DNA from: Thermoplasmata archaeon | GTDB taxonomy: Archaea > Thermoplasmatota > Thermoplasmata > Sysuiplasmatales > Sysuiplasmataceae | Length of the DNA: 10,746 nucleotides | NCBI GenBank assembly: GCA_021796175.1 | Contig: JAJYOM010000046.1 | Location: 1 to 10,746 of the forward strand | Reading direction: 5' to 3' | Part shown: positions 1 through 6,460 of the stretch, one piece after another | How the letters are laid out: each line of letters begins with the position of its first letter | Numbering within the stretch: the first letter of the stretch is position 1 | Notes under the pieces: model-generated | Databases searched by the model: none | Told to the model about the DNA's origin: nothing | Seen by the model: only the letters and a program-made list of their open reading frames with translations | Position numbers and translations under genes: made by a program

Positions 1-1
1 T

Positions 2-472
2 CTGATATGCAGGTACGAAATCGGAGCCTCCGGGAAGGCTGTTGCCACGAAGGACACGCTGCAGTTTCTCATTGAACTGCGAACTTCGAATCTCAGGACG
101 GCAATAGTAAGCTCAAATTGCGACAGGGCGATAGAAAGATGCCTGGAAAGACTGAAGCTTTCGGAGTACATTGATGTCCTGATAGGCAGGGATGAGCTCA
201 TGTGGGACATGAAGCCCTCCCCCAGGGGAATGGACATTGCACTGAGGCGGATGGCCGCGAGCCCGCTGAAGACATTCGGTATCGGAGACAGCACAGCTGA
301 CATTAAATCGTTCAGGGCCGCCGGCGTACTTCCCATTGGAATAGTGGGTGGCGTGTCCACAAGGGGGCAACTGCTGGATGCAGGAGCCGCAGCTGTAATC
401 ACGCGCCTCTCCCAGGCAAGGGAAACGGTGCTTCAGGCTACGAGATACACTTCGTCTGTGTCTGAGTCATAG
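2..472 (+). CDS. HAD-superfamily hydrolase, C-terminal part (5' truncated by window)
   Basis: Reading from base 2 gives 156 residues open to the window edge. The visible part fits the phosphoglycolate-phosphatase-like HAD family, which hydrolyses small phosphate esters in the cytoplasm. Motif II is the strand IVSSN (about residues 35-39 of the fragment), the motif III lysine is K71 in KPSP, and motif IV is GDSTAD (95-100), whose acidic residues bind Mg2+. A following IGIVGG segment is also typical. The N-terminus with motif I (DxDxT, nucleophile Asp) and the cap lies outside the window, so substrate cannot be judged. It ends with TAG and overlaps the convergent downstream gene by 40 bases. 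Family assignment is good; the specific function is unknown. Confidence 0.8.
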   Translation: MICRYEIGASGKAVATKDTLQFLIELRTSNLRTAIVSSNCDRAIERCLERLKLSEYIDVLIGRDELMWDMKPSPRGMDIALRRMAASPLKTFGIGDSTADIKSFRAAGVLPIGIVGGVSTRGQLLDAGAAAVITRLSQARETVLQATRYTSSVSES

Positions 473-981
473 CGGAGAAGTTCCGCGTATCTGGCCCAGT
501 TGAGAAGAACAAGGAACAGCTCTTCCGGGTGCAGCGACTTCATCGTTGTGGACAGATATGCCTTGAAGTCATCCTTGCTCATCTTGAGTTCCTCTGATTC
601 GCGCAGCCTGTGTAAAAGTCTTGCAACGCTGTCTATGTGGAGCATCTGCTCACGCATCATGTCCTTCCTTGCCTGTATGTCAGATTTCAGGAAGCGCCTG
701 CCGTTCTCAGTGAGTTTGATATCGCCTGAAGGAGTGGATATGAAGCCGAGCATTTCTGCTGCCTCTATCGCCGGATATACTTCGTCAATCTCCAGATCGA
801 AATCATCAGCGAGAACTGAGGCATCCACGCTGCCCGAAAAATCGTTCACGGCTTCCAGGAGCCCGATAATCTCACTGACCCCTGCATGCGGATTGGCCAA
901 TTTCAGTTTACCTCTGGTCCGCTTTAGATAGCAGGCTGGTTTCTTAACACTTTCGTCAGACTGATGCCCGGACATGTCCAT
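433..981 (-). CDS. Stand-alone AAA-associated C-terminal domain protein (wHTH-like)
   Basis: A protein of about 182 residues resembling the AAA-associated C-terminal domain, which in bacteria is fused behind NitT/TauT-type ABC ATPases. No ATPase (Walker A/B) is present here. Recognisable stretches are a helical segment followed by EAAEMLGFI, the wing-like IKLTENGRRFLKSDIQARK (about residues 108-126), then LLNWARYAELLRYD near the C-terminus. The open frame reaches upstream to 1194, but that part is low-complexity shadow of the divergent gene. ATG at 981, or 975 two codons on, fits a TATA element at 1013-1020 read leftward. No Shine-Dalgarno is seen, consistent with a very short leader. Likely a regulatory or protein-interaction module; the role is unknown. 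Confidence 0.72.
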   Translation of the reverse strand: MDMSGHQSDESVKKPACYLKRTRGKLKLANPHAGVSEIIGLLEAVNDFSGSVDASVLADDFDLEIDEVYPAIEAAEMLGFISTPSGDIKLTENGRRFLKSDIQARKDMMREQMLHIDSVARLLHRLRESEELKMSKDDFKAYLSTTMKSLHPEELFLVLLNWARYAELLRYDSDTDEVYLVA

Positions 982-1012
982 GCGGCAAACATCTGCACAG
1001 GAGTGGTGATTG

Positions 1013-1020
1013 TTTATATT
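1013..1020. promoter_or_regulatory. TATA box shared by two divergent genes
   Basis: TTTATATT lies between the divergent genes and reads as AATATAAA on the other strand. Counting about 26 bases from its centre gives start sites near 1043 rightward, at the TTG start at 1042, and near 990 leftward, just before ATG 981. One archaeal TATA element could therefore serve both genes. This rests on motif and spacing only. Confidence 0.5.
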
Positions 1021-1041
1021 CTGCCAGTCAATCACCCTGCA

Positions 1042-2232
1042 TTGCCCAATGGAACGGAAAGAGCGACACTCAGCATAAGGGACAGGATAGTCCTGCACAT
1101 TTACAGCTGCCTTGTGAGAAGTGGCGGCCGCAGTGATGTACCTGTGCTCACGCAGACAGGAATAGCCGACGCGCTGAACATAACAAGGGCGCACGCGGCG
1201 ATAGAGCTCGAACGCGGCTCCGATAAGGACATATTCTATTCAGAGATGGCAAGGACTGGAAACGGCAGGAGAGAACTGAAGATATACCTTCTGACGCCCG
1301 GCGGCTTCGCGTACGCGAATGGGCTTGTGGCTGATCTTGAGTCGGCAAGGATTGTGGCAGAGTCGATTGAGGAGCCCTCTTCTCACTCTCCCGAAAAGGT
1401 GTTCAGGGAGCTGGAAGACACCGATCTCGCGCTTCTTGGCGCGCTCAGGCTGAAAGGTGACCTGGACATCAGATTTACCGGTCTGAACAAGCGAGTGCCG
1501 TTTGTAATACGAAACGGCAGCCTGCTGCAGCTGTCCTCACTCGCTTCCGGCGCAGTGGACAAAATGCTGGAAGATGGAGAAAAGAGGAGGCTTTCAATGT
1601 CGCTTCTGTCTGATTACTGCCTGAGGGCGGGAGACCATGCTTCAAGGCTGAAGTACCTGATCGGGTGCGGGAGAATATTCGAGGCCTCCAGGCTGGTGGA
1701 GTTTCACAGCGATGAGCTTCAGAACACGGAGCCGAAAGAGATTATCGATATACTGATTGAACTGGAATCACAGCTGAACCGGCCGAAGGACAGTCTCCTG
1801 CTTCTCATTGCAAGGGCGCTGCTGCAGCTCAACAGGCCGGCGGAAGCGCACAAAAGGCTCTCGTCCATGTCAGGAAGAAGCGCGGAACTCAGGCTGACAA
1901 GATACCTGACGGAGCTGGAGATGAAAGGGAAAAACAGCCGGAACAACGCCTTTGCGGATATCAGTGATTTGCCATCAAACGACAGGGAGAAATCGCTGTA
2001 CAGCAGGCTGGTCGCACTTTCACTCTACCTCTCGGGCGATCTCGATCACGCTGAAGCGGAGGTAGTGCGCGCGTCGCGTTCTGCCGGCAGGGCAGGCGAT
2101 GTTTCGGAACTGAGGATGAACTACACGCTGCTGTCAAGGATAGAAAGGGCAAAGGGGGATTTCAGCGAAGCGGCAAGGATTGAATCCAAGCTGAAGGGCG
2201 TTGACAGGATGCATGCACGCAAATCAGACTGA
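1042..2232 (+). CDS. Winged-helix DNA-binding protein with TPR-like C-terminal region
   Basis: About 396 residues. The N-terminal 90 or so form a MarR-like winged helix: SIRDRIVLHIY, then TQTGIADALNITRAHA as the recognition-helix region, then a basic RRELKIYLLTPGG wing. The rest is helical with TPR-like pairs of amphipathic helices (YCLRAGDHASRLKYLIG, ALLQLNRPAEAHKRL, ALSLYLSGDLDHAEAEV, ERAKGDFSEAARIESKL). Such wHTH-TPR proteins occur in Euryarchaeota as presumed transcription regulators; the ligand is unknown. The frame is open from ATG 964, but that overlaps the divergent gene's start. TTG at 1042 fits a leaderless transcript from the TATA at 1013-1020. It overlaps the convergent pheS by nine bases at the 3' end. 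The fold is fairly safe, the start uncertain. Confidence 0.72.
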   Translation: MPNGTERATLSIRDRIVLHIYSCLVRSGGRSDVPVLTQTGIADALNITRAHAAIELERGSDKDIFYSEMARTGNGRRELKIYLLTPGGFAYANGLVADLESARIVAESIEEPSSHSPEKVFRELEDTDLALLGALRLKGDLDIRFTGLNKRVPFVIRNGSLLQLSSLASGAVDKMLEDGEKRRLSMSLLSDYCLRAGDHASRLKYLIGCGRIFEASRLVEFHSDELQNTEPKEIIDILIELESQLNRPKDSLLLLIARALLQLNRPAEAHKRLSSMSGRSAELRLTRYLTELEMKGKNSRNNAFADISDLPSNDREKSLYSRLVALSLYLSGDLDHAEAEVVRASRSAGRAGDVSELRMNYTLLSRIERAKGDFSEAARIESKLKGVDRMHARKSD

Positions 2233-3735
2233 AGGCATCTTCTTCAGCGCGGAGATATCGCTGATATACAGGTCCCTGATATCCGTAAGGCCGCTTCTCA
2301 GCATCACGAGTCTTTCAAGGCCAAGACCCCATGCAAGCACTGGGGTTTTTATGCCAAGAGGCCTCAGAACCTCCGGCCTGAATATCCCCGATCCGCCCAT
2401 TTCTATCCATTTGCCGTTGTATAGGACATCAATCTCCATTGATGGTTCCGTATAAGGGAAATATCCCGGTCTCATCCTTATCCGTTCAAGTCCCATTTTC
2501 CTGTAGAATTCCCTGAGCACATTGCATAGCATGTCAAGCGAAGCATCCTTCTCCATCAGGACACCCTCAATCTGGTGGAATTCAGACAGGTGGGTGGAGT
2601 CCATCGCCTCCCGCCTGAATATCCTGCCGACGGAGAACACTTTGACGGGTGGTCTGGTGTGCTCTGAGAGGTACCTTATTGTAGCAACAGTTGTGTGAGT
2701 CCTCAGCAGTGTTTTCTCCGCCTCCTCCCTGCTCCACCTGTATCTCCAGCCTGTTGATCCTGTCTTCCCGCCGTTTTCATGCACCGCCCGTATCTTCCTT
2801 GAAAGTGATGAATCAACAGGAATGGAGGATGGGGAGGACAGGTAGAAAGTATCCTGCATATCCCTTGCAGGGTGATCCTGCGGAGTAAACAGGACGTCCA
2901 TATCCCAGAATGTATTCTGGACGTATTCGTCCTGTATTTCGCTGAAACCCATCTCCGCGAACACGTGTGAAATCTGCCGTATCATCCTCACCACGGGGTG
3001 AAGTTTTGCACCGGCAGTAGCTGGCACCGGTGCGCTGAGATCGTACGGCCTCAGCCTGAAGCCTCTCCACTTTCCTGATTTGAGCAGTTCCGGGCTAATC
3101 TGTGAAAGATCTTCATCGAGTTTCAGTCCCGCCCTGACTGCATCCTCTCCCCTGGGCAGCAAGCTTACCTCCCTGACCATCCGCTCCTGGAGTTTTACGT
3201 AGTCGCGTCTTGACAGAAGATCCCTTAGTGCCGATGTATTTGTCGCGTCCTCTTCCACATCACCTTTCAGCATTGATACAAGGAGTTCCTCATCCAGGCT
3301 TGGCTGGCGGAGCGCTTTGTTCCCCTCGTCTGTTATTCGAAGTGTCTTTGCCTGAGTGAGCGTTGCCCAGCCCTTTCTTCTGATCCAGCCGACGCCCACG
3401 CCAATGGATGACCTGTCTGCAAGCCGGCTGGCAATTTCTTCCAGTGGTGACTCGCCCTTCCCGATTATCTCCAGTATTTCCCGCTCCGGTAGTTTTTTCA
3501 CGCCGGCAGACTTGTCCTTAAGCGAATAGAATCGCAGCACTTTTTCATCGATCCAGACATACCCCTTCGCCTTCAGCCAGTTAAGGGCGTTCATGAGCTG
3601 CACAGGTCCCTTGAAATTCACTGCATCAGATATCTGACCAAGTGTCGCTCTTCCTTTGAGCGCATTCAGGGCGGCAAGCACTTTCCGTTCGGAAAGACTC
3701 AGTTCCTCTGCGCTCCGCTTCAAGCCTGAAGACAT
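2224..3735 (-). CDS. pheS: Phenylalanyl-tRNA synthetase alpha subunit (archaeal type)
   Basis: A 503-residue protein, normal for archaeal PheS. It charges tRNA-Phe as a heterotetramer with PheT, which is not in this window. Residues 1-200 carry winged-helix segments used in tRNA binding (LSLSERKVLAALNALKG onward). The class II catalytic domain follows: motif 1 region about 245-267 (LHPVVRMIRQ), FWDMDVLFTPQDHPARD (276-292), motif 2 VFSVGRIFRRE with FHQIEG (366-391), FRPEVLRPLG (452-461) and motif 3 GLGLERL (470-476). ATG 3735 is two bases after the trpS stop. A GGAG-type Shine-Dalgarno (GGAGATGA) inside the trpS end is correctly placed. Translationally coupled to trpS. Confidence 0.97.
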   Translation of the reverse strand: MSSGLKRSAEELSLSERKVLAALNALKGRATLGQISDAVNFKGPVQLMNALNWLKAKGYVWIDEKVLRFYSLKDKSAGVKKLPEREILEIIGKGESPLEEIASRLADRSSIGVGVGWIRRKGWATLTQAKTLRITDEGNKALRQPSLDEELLVSMLKGDVEEDATNTSALRDLLSRRDYVKLQERMVREVSLLPRGEDAVRAGLKLDEDLSQISPELLKSGKWRGFRLRPYDLSAPVPATAGAKLHPVVRMIRQISHVFAEMGFSEIQDEYVQNTFWDMDVLFTPQDHPARDMQDTFYLSSPSSIPVDSSLSRKIRAVHENGGKTGSTGWRYRWSREEAEKTLLRTHTTVATIRYLSEHTRPPVKVFSVGRIFRREAMDSTHLSEFHQIEGVLMEKDASLDMLCNVLREFYRKMGLERIRMRPGYFPYTEPSMEIDVLYNGKWIEMGGSGIFRPEVLRPLGIKTPVLAWGLGLERLVMLRSGLTDIRDLYISDISALKKMPSV

Positions 3736-3737
3736 AT

Positions 3738-4856
3738 TCAGTCATCTCCGGATCTGAACATGAATTCGTCCAGCCTCTCCTTCGCCTTTTCCCTGTTATC
3801 CCTGTGTTTCTGCATGAAGGGCAGCACCTTCGAAAGCAAATTCAGCTTGCACTCACCACAGAGCAGGGCACCGCTCCTGCAGTCGGCATATGTCTTCTTC
3901 AGCTTCGAGTCGTCCGGCTCCAGAAGGAACTCATAATGATGGAAAACAGGGCATATGTCAGGATTGGCGCCGAGCTTTCTCTGCTCCTCCACTGTTGATC
4001 TGCCTCCGGTGAATGCATTCATTATTTTCTTTCTGATCTGAGCATCACTGTCGGTCGTGTATAGCGCAGCATCCCCTGTGCTGGACATCTTGCCGCCGGA
4101 TAGACCGGGGAGCATCTTTCCGTGTATCAGTGCCGGTTTGTAGTAGCCGAGTGCGGGAGCAACGTCCCGCGTAACCCTGAAGTGCGGATCCTGGTCGATG
4201 CCGCATGGTATGAGGCATGGAACATTTGTGCCCTCCATTTCTGATTCTATGAATGCGGGAGCCGACTGGATCGCCGTATAGAAGATGGAGCCGATATTTG
4301 TGCTGTTATTGAAACCGAATACAGCTTTTGCAGTGGAGAAGGTAACCCTCTTGGCGACCCTCAAAGCGATCGTGTAGAGCGACTTTATGTCACGAGTATC
4401 CACAATTATCTTTGTTTTCGACGGATCAAAACCTACAGCAATGATATCCAGCATATTGTCATAAGTTGCACGTGATGTGTCCTCAAGTGTAAGCTGGTCC
4501 TTGAACAGGAATTTCTCGTCATCTGTCATCTGGAAATACAGCTTTGCATCGAACATGACCTGTAGCTGCCTGGTGAAAATCCAGGGTATCATGTGGCCGA
4601 GGTGGGTGCTGCTCGAAGGCCCCCTGCCGGTATAAAGGTAAAAATGCCTCCCCCTCCGATAGTTGTCAAGCAGCCAGTCCAGATCCCTGTGGGAGTAGAA
4701 AATACCGCGTCTCAGGAACAGGTTTTCATCTGCCCCCGGCATTCGACTCAGCAATTCAGGTGTGATATGGCTCGTACCGAACTTTTCAACAAGCCTGTCA
4801 TAGTCGATCTCGCCCTTTACCTCCCAGGGCGTAACCTTGAACTCTTCCTTGGGCAT
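3738..4856 (-). CDS. trpS: Tryptophanyl-tRNA synthetase (archaeal type)
   Basis: A class I synthetase of 372 residues, the usual size for archaeal/eukaryotic-type TrpS, which charges tRNA-Trp. The HIGH-type signature is GPSSSTHLGH (79-88), the tryptophan-pocket strand is IPCGIDQDPHFR (216-227), and the KMSKS loop is KMSS (256-259). The open frame continues upstream to 5384 but that part is shadow of the divergent E1 gene. ATG 4856 gives the family's expected N-terminus. The stop lies two bases before pheS, so the two synthetases form an operon. The promoter must lie in the 109 bases shared with the divergent ubiquitin-like operon; only weak A/T elements are visible there. Confidence 0.96.
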   Translation of the reverse strand: MPKEEFKVTPWEVKGEIDYDRLVEKFGTSHITPELLSRMPGADENLFLRRGIFYSHRDLDWLLDNYRRGRHFYLYTGRGPSSSTHLGHMIPWIFTRQLQVMFDAKLYFQMTDDEKFLFKDQLTLEDTSRATYDNMLDIIAVGFDPSKTKIIVDTRDIKSLYTIALRVAKRVTFSTAKAVFGFNNSTNIGSIFYTAIQSAPAFIESEMEGTNVPCLIPCGIDQDPHFRVTRDVAPALGYYKPALIHGKMLPGLSGGKMSSTGDAALYTTDSDAQIRKKIMNAFTGGRSTVEEQRKLGANPDICPVFHHYEFLLEPDDSKLKKTYADCRSGALLCGECKLNLLSKVLPFMQKHRDNREKAKERLDEFMFRSGDD

Positions 4857-4933
4857 ATGGCCTGCCTTCTGACATAGAAACGTCCACACATCATTAACAT
4901 TGCTGTCAGGAAATGAAAGAGACAGGACAACTG

Positions 4934-4941
4934 AAATAAGC
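4934..4941 (+). promoter_or_regulatory. Weak TATA-like element of the ubiquitin-like operon
   Basis: AAATAAGC is the only A/T-rich stretch suitably upstream of ATG 4966. A start site about 26 bases from its centre would fall at about 4964, essentially on the ATG. No Shine-Dalgarno precedes 4966, so leaderless translation of the first gene is plausible. The motif is weak. Confidence 0.3.
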
Positions 4942-4965
4942 ACCCAATACATTCCCGGCTGGCTT

Positions 4966-5751
4966 ATGAACGATCCCGTACCCGCCGCAGGTGGAGACAG
5001 ATACGCGAGAATCAGGATTGTGACAGCTCTTGACTTCGAGAGAATAAGGCATTCAACCATATGTGTTGCGGGTGCTGGAGCACTTGGGAATGAGGTTTTG
5101 AAGAACATGGCACTGTACGGGCCGAGGAAGCTGGTTGTGGTGGACAATGACAGCGTGGATTTGTCCAATCTTGGCAGGTGTTTCCTTTTTACCGAAGAGG
5201 ATGCGCTGAGCGGGAGAGGAAAGGCGGATGCCGCCTGCGAATCTCTCAGGCGCATCAACAGCGATGTAGAATTTGAGGGGAGGGAATGCGATGTGCTTGA
5301 GCTTGACCGCGCTTTCTTCTCAGTATTTGATGCCGTAATAGGCTGCCTTGACAACATAAATGCACGTCTCCATGTGAATTCCAACTGCTACTACGCCGGG
5401 GTGCCTTACATCGATGGCGGACTTGACGGACTGACGGGCAGAGTCCAGGTGGTGGTACCACCTGAGGGTGCCTGTTACCAGTGCACGCTGAATGCATCGC
5501 ACATGAAGGTTCTTGACAGGTATTTCAGCTGCAGCGGCAGGGAAACAAACATTCCGAGGAGAAGGGTGCCGGCGGAGCCGTCGGTTTCCGCCCTGATCGG
5601 TTCAATTCAATCACTGGAGGCGGCGAAACTGCTTTCCGGAAAAGCACAGGGGGACAGCATGCAGTTCTATGATGGCGCGATGAACTGGCTGGAAAACATT
5701 TCTGTGGCAATTGAACCGGGTTGCGATAATCATGGAGAGATGATAAAATGA
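4966..5751 (+). CDS. E1-like activating enzyme (ThiF/MoeB/UBA family)
   Basis: A 261-residue single adenylation-domain E1-like protein, predicted to adenylate the C-terminal glycine of the modifier encoded next. Family features: RYARI near the N-terminus (12-16, like the RYSRQ element), nucleotide loop GAGALG (36-41), VVVDNDSVDLSNLGR (57-71) supplying an acidic residue and R71, K86 in GRGKAD, and CLDN with D129. These match the adenylation residues of MoeB/ThiF. The zinc site starts as CYQC (170-173); its second half appears to be CDNH (253-256), CxxH rather than CxxC. C189 in YFSCSG is a candidate catalytic cysteine. There is no separate ubiquitin-fold domain. ATG 4966 was chosen over TTG 4900 because it puts the RYARI motif at the expected distance. 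Its stop overlaps the next start as ATGA. Confidence 0.92.
   Translation: MNDPVPAAGGDRYARIRIVTALDFERIRHSTICVAGAGALGNEVLKNMALYGPRKLVVVDNDSVDLSNLGRCFLFTEEDALSGRGKADAACESLRRINSDVEFEGRECDVLELDRAFFSVFDAVIGCLDNINARLHVNSNCYYAGVPYIDGGLDGLTGRVQVVVPPEGACYQCTLNASHMKVLDRYFSCSGRETNIPRRRVPAEPSVSALIGSIQSLEAAKLLSGKAQGDSMQFYDGAMNWLENISVAIEPGCDNHGEMIK
5734..5751 (+). promoter_or_regulatory. Shine-Dalgarno and ATGA overlap for the modifier gene
   Basis: GGAGAG at 5734-5739 lies eight bases before ATG 5748, whose last bases form the E1 stop (ATGA, 5748-5751). This is classical termination-reinitiation geometry and fixes the modifier's start. Confidence 0.75.
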
Positions 5752-6005
5752 AGACAAGCAGGCTGGAAGTCAGAAATACGCAGAATGGTAACAGCACTTT
5801 GATGGAAGTTGACGGAAAGACGAAATTGCAGGAGATACTTGACAGCGCGGTTGAGTTCTGGTCCCTGTCCAATGACGCCTACCTTCTCAAGTGCGGAAGG
5901 AAGCTGCTTTCCGCGTCAAGGACAGTGGAAGAAGCTGGCTTGTCCGATGGCGACGTGATAGAGCTGTTGCCCGATCCGGAGGGAGGCGGACGCCGCTACC
6001 CATAG
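5748..6005 (+). CDS. Ubiquitin-like modifier precursor with Gly-rich C-terminus
   Basis: An 85-residue predicted beta-grasp protein. The second half follows ubiquitin closely in pattern: YLLKCGRKLLSASRTVEEAG (45-64) parallels ubiquitin's QRLIFAGKQL..GRTL..Y region, and DVIELL (69-74) is the last strand. The chain ends PDPEGGGRRYP, a Gly-Gly motif at 79-81 followed by four or five extra residues. If the modifier works like ubiquitin, this tail must be removed before E1 can activate the terminal glycine; the JAMM protease encoded two genes downstream is the natural candidate. It sits between E1 (ATGA overlap) and E2. Automated annotation could miss it, since the E2 frame stays open through half of it. 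SAMP/Urm1-type sulfur carriers are an alternative, but the E2 neighbour argues for conjugation. Confidence 0.85.
   Translation: MKTSRLEVRNTQNGNSTLMEVDGKTKLQEILDSAVEFWSLSNDAYLLKCGRKLLSASRTVEEAGLSDGDVIELLPDPEGGGRRYP
5978..6005 (+). promoter_or_regulatory. Strong Shine-Dalgarno-like run and ATAG overlap before E2
   Basis: GGAGGGAGG at 5978-5986 encodes part of the modifier's Gly-rich tail and also resembles a strong Shine-Dalgarno. It lies 15 bases before ATA 6002-6004, which overlaps the modifier's stop TAG (6003-6005). It could direct E2 initiation at ATA or stimulate frameshifting. Spacing is longer than at the neighbouring junctions. Confidence 0.45.
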
Positions 6006-6460
6006 AGCTGCTCTACAGGAGGCTCAGCAGGGAATTTGACTTACTGAAGAGATGCGACAGGGCAACGGTCCAACTACCGGAAATCAGCCCTTCAAAGGTG
6101 CTGTTTCCACTGGAGATCAGGGTCGAACTGTGCGATGCCGTCGCGCTTGCGAAAGTTGACGGCAGAATCTCGAAGACAAATGAGAACAGATTTGGCATCT
6201 TTGTCCGCCGCGAATATCCGTTTGCCAAACCGGGACTGAGATGGGCGACTGATATTTTTCACCCCAACATATCCTCACCAGTGGATGGTGGAGTGATATG
6301 CACCAGGCTCATTGAGGAATGGAAAGCGGAAAGGACACTTCTCTCGCTGGTTGAGGGCATATACAACCTTGTGGAAAATCCGAATATTGATGAGCCTCTA
6401 AGCTTCGACAGCTGCATGGAAGCACGCGATTACATTGCTGCGGGAGGCAGTGTGGATTGA
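6002..6460 (+). CDS. E2 ubiquitin-conjugating enzyme (UBC fold)
   Basis: The 152 residues from ATA 6002 make a complete UBC core. ELLYRRLSREFDLLKR is helix 1; FGIFVRREYPFAKPGL gives the YPxxxP turn; IFHPNIS is the HPN motif (87-89); GGVICT holds catalytic C100; W107 follows; ENPNIDEPL (125-133) is the PN..DPL segment. E2s accept the modifier from E1 as a thioester and pass it to substrate lysines. There is no ATG, GTG or TTG between GTG 5891, deep inside the modifier gene and without a Shine-Dalgarno, and the core. Options are ATA 6002 (four-base ATAG overlap, as chosen), GTG 5891 (which adds an Arg-rich 37-residue shadow-like extension), or a -1 frameshift. E2 identity is near certain; the start is not. 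Confidence 0.9.
   Translation: MELLYRRLSREFDLLKRCDRATVQLPEISPSKVLFPLEIRVELCDAVALAKVDGRISKTNENRFGIFVRREYPFAKPGLRWATDIFHPNISSPVDGGVICTRLIEEWKAERTLLSLVEGIYNLVENPNIDEPLSFDSCMEARDYIAAGGSVD
6443..6460 (+). promoter_or_regulatory. Shine-Dalgarno and TTGA overlap for the JAMM gene
   Basis: GGAGG at 6443-6447 lies nine bases before TTG 6457, which overlaps the E2 stop (TTGA, 6457-6460). This favours TTG 6457 over ATG 6493 as the JAMM start and repeats the operon's coupling pattern. Confidence 0.6.

Noticed and set aside
500..931. 143-codon plus-strand frame.
   Set aside because: Ser-rich antisense shadow of the AAA-associated protein gene, which has a clear family match.
4593..4877. 94-codon plus-strand frame upstream of the E1 gene.
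   Set aside because: Antisense shadow of trpS; composition is unlike a real protein.
5748..6005. Reading the modifier as a plain SAMP/Urm1 or MoaD/ThiS sulfur carrier.
   Set aside because: Those end exactly at Gly-Gly and are not usually encoded with E2; here there is a tail, an E2 and an Rpn11-like protease.
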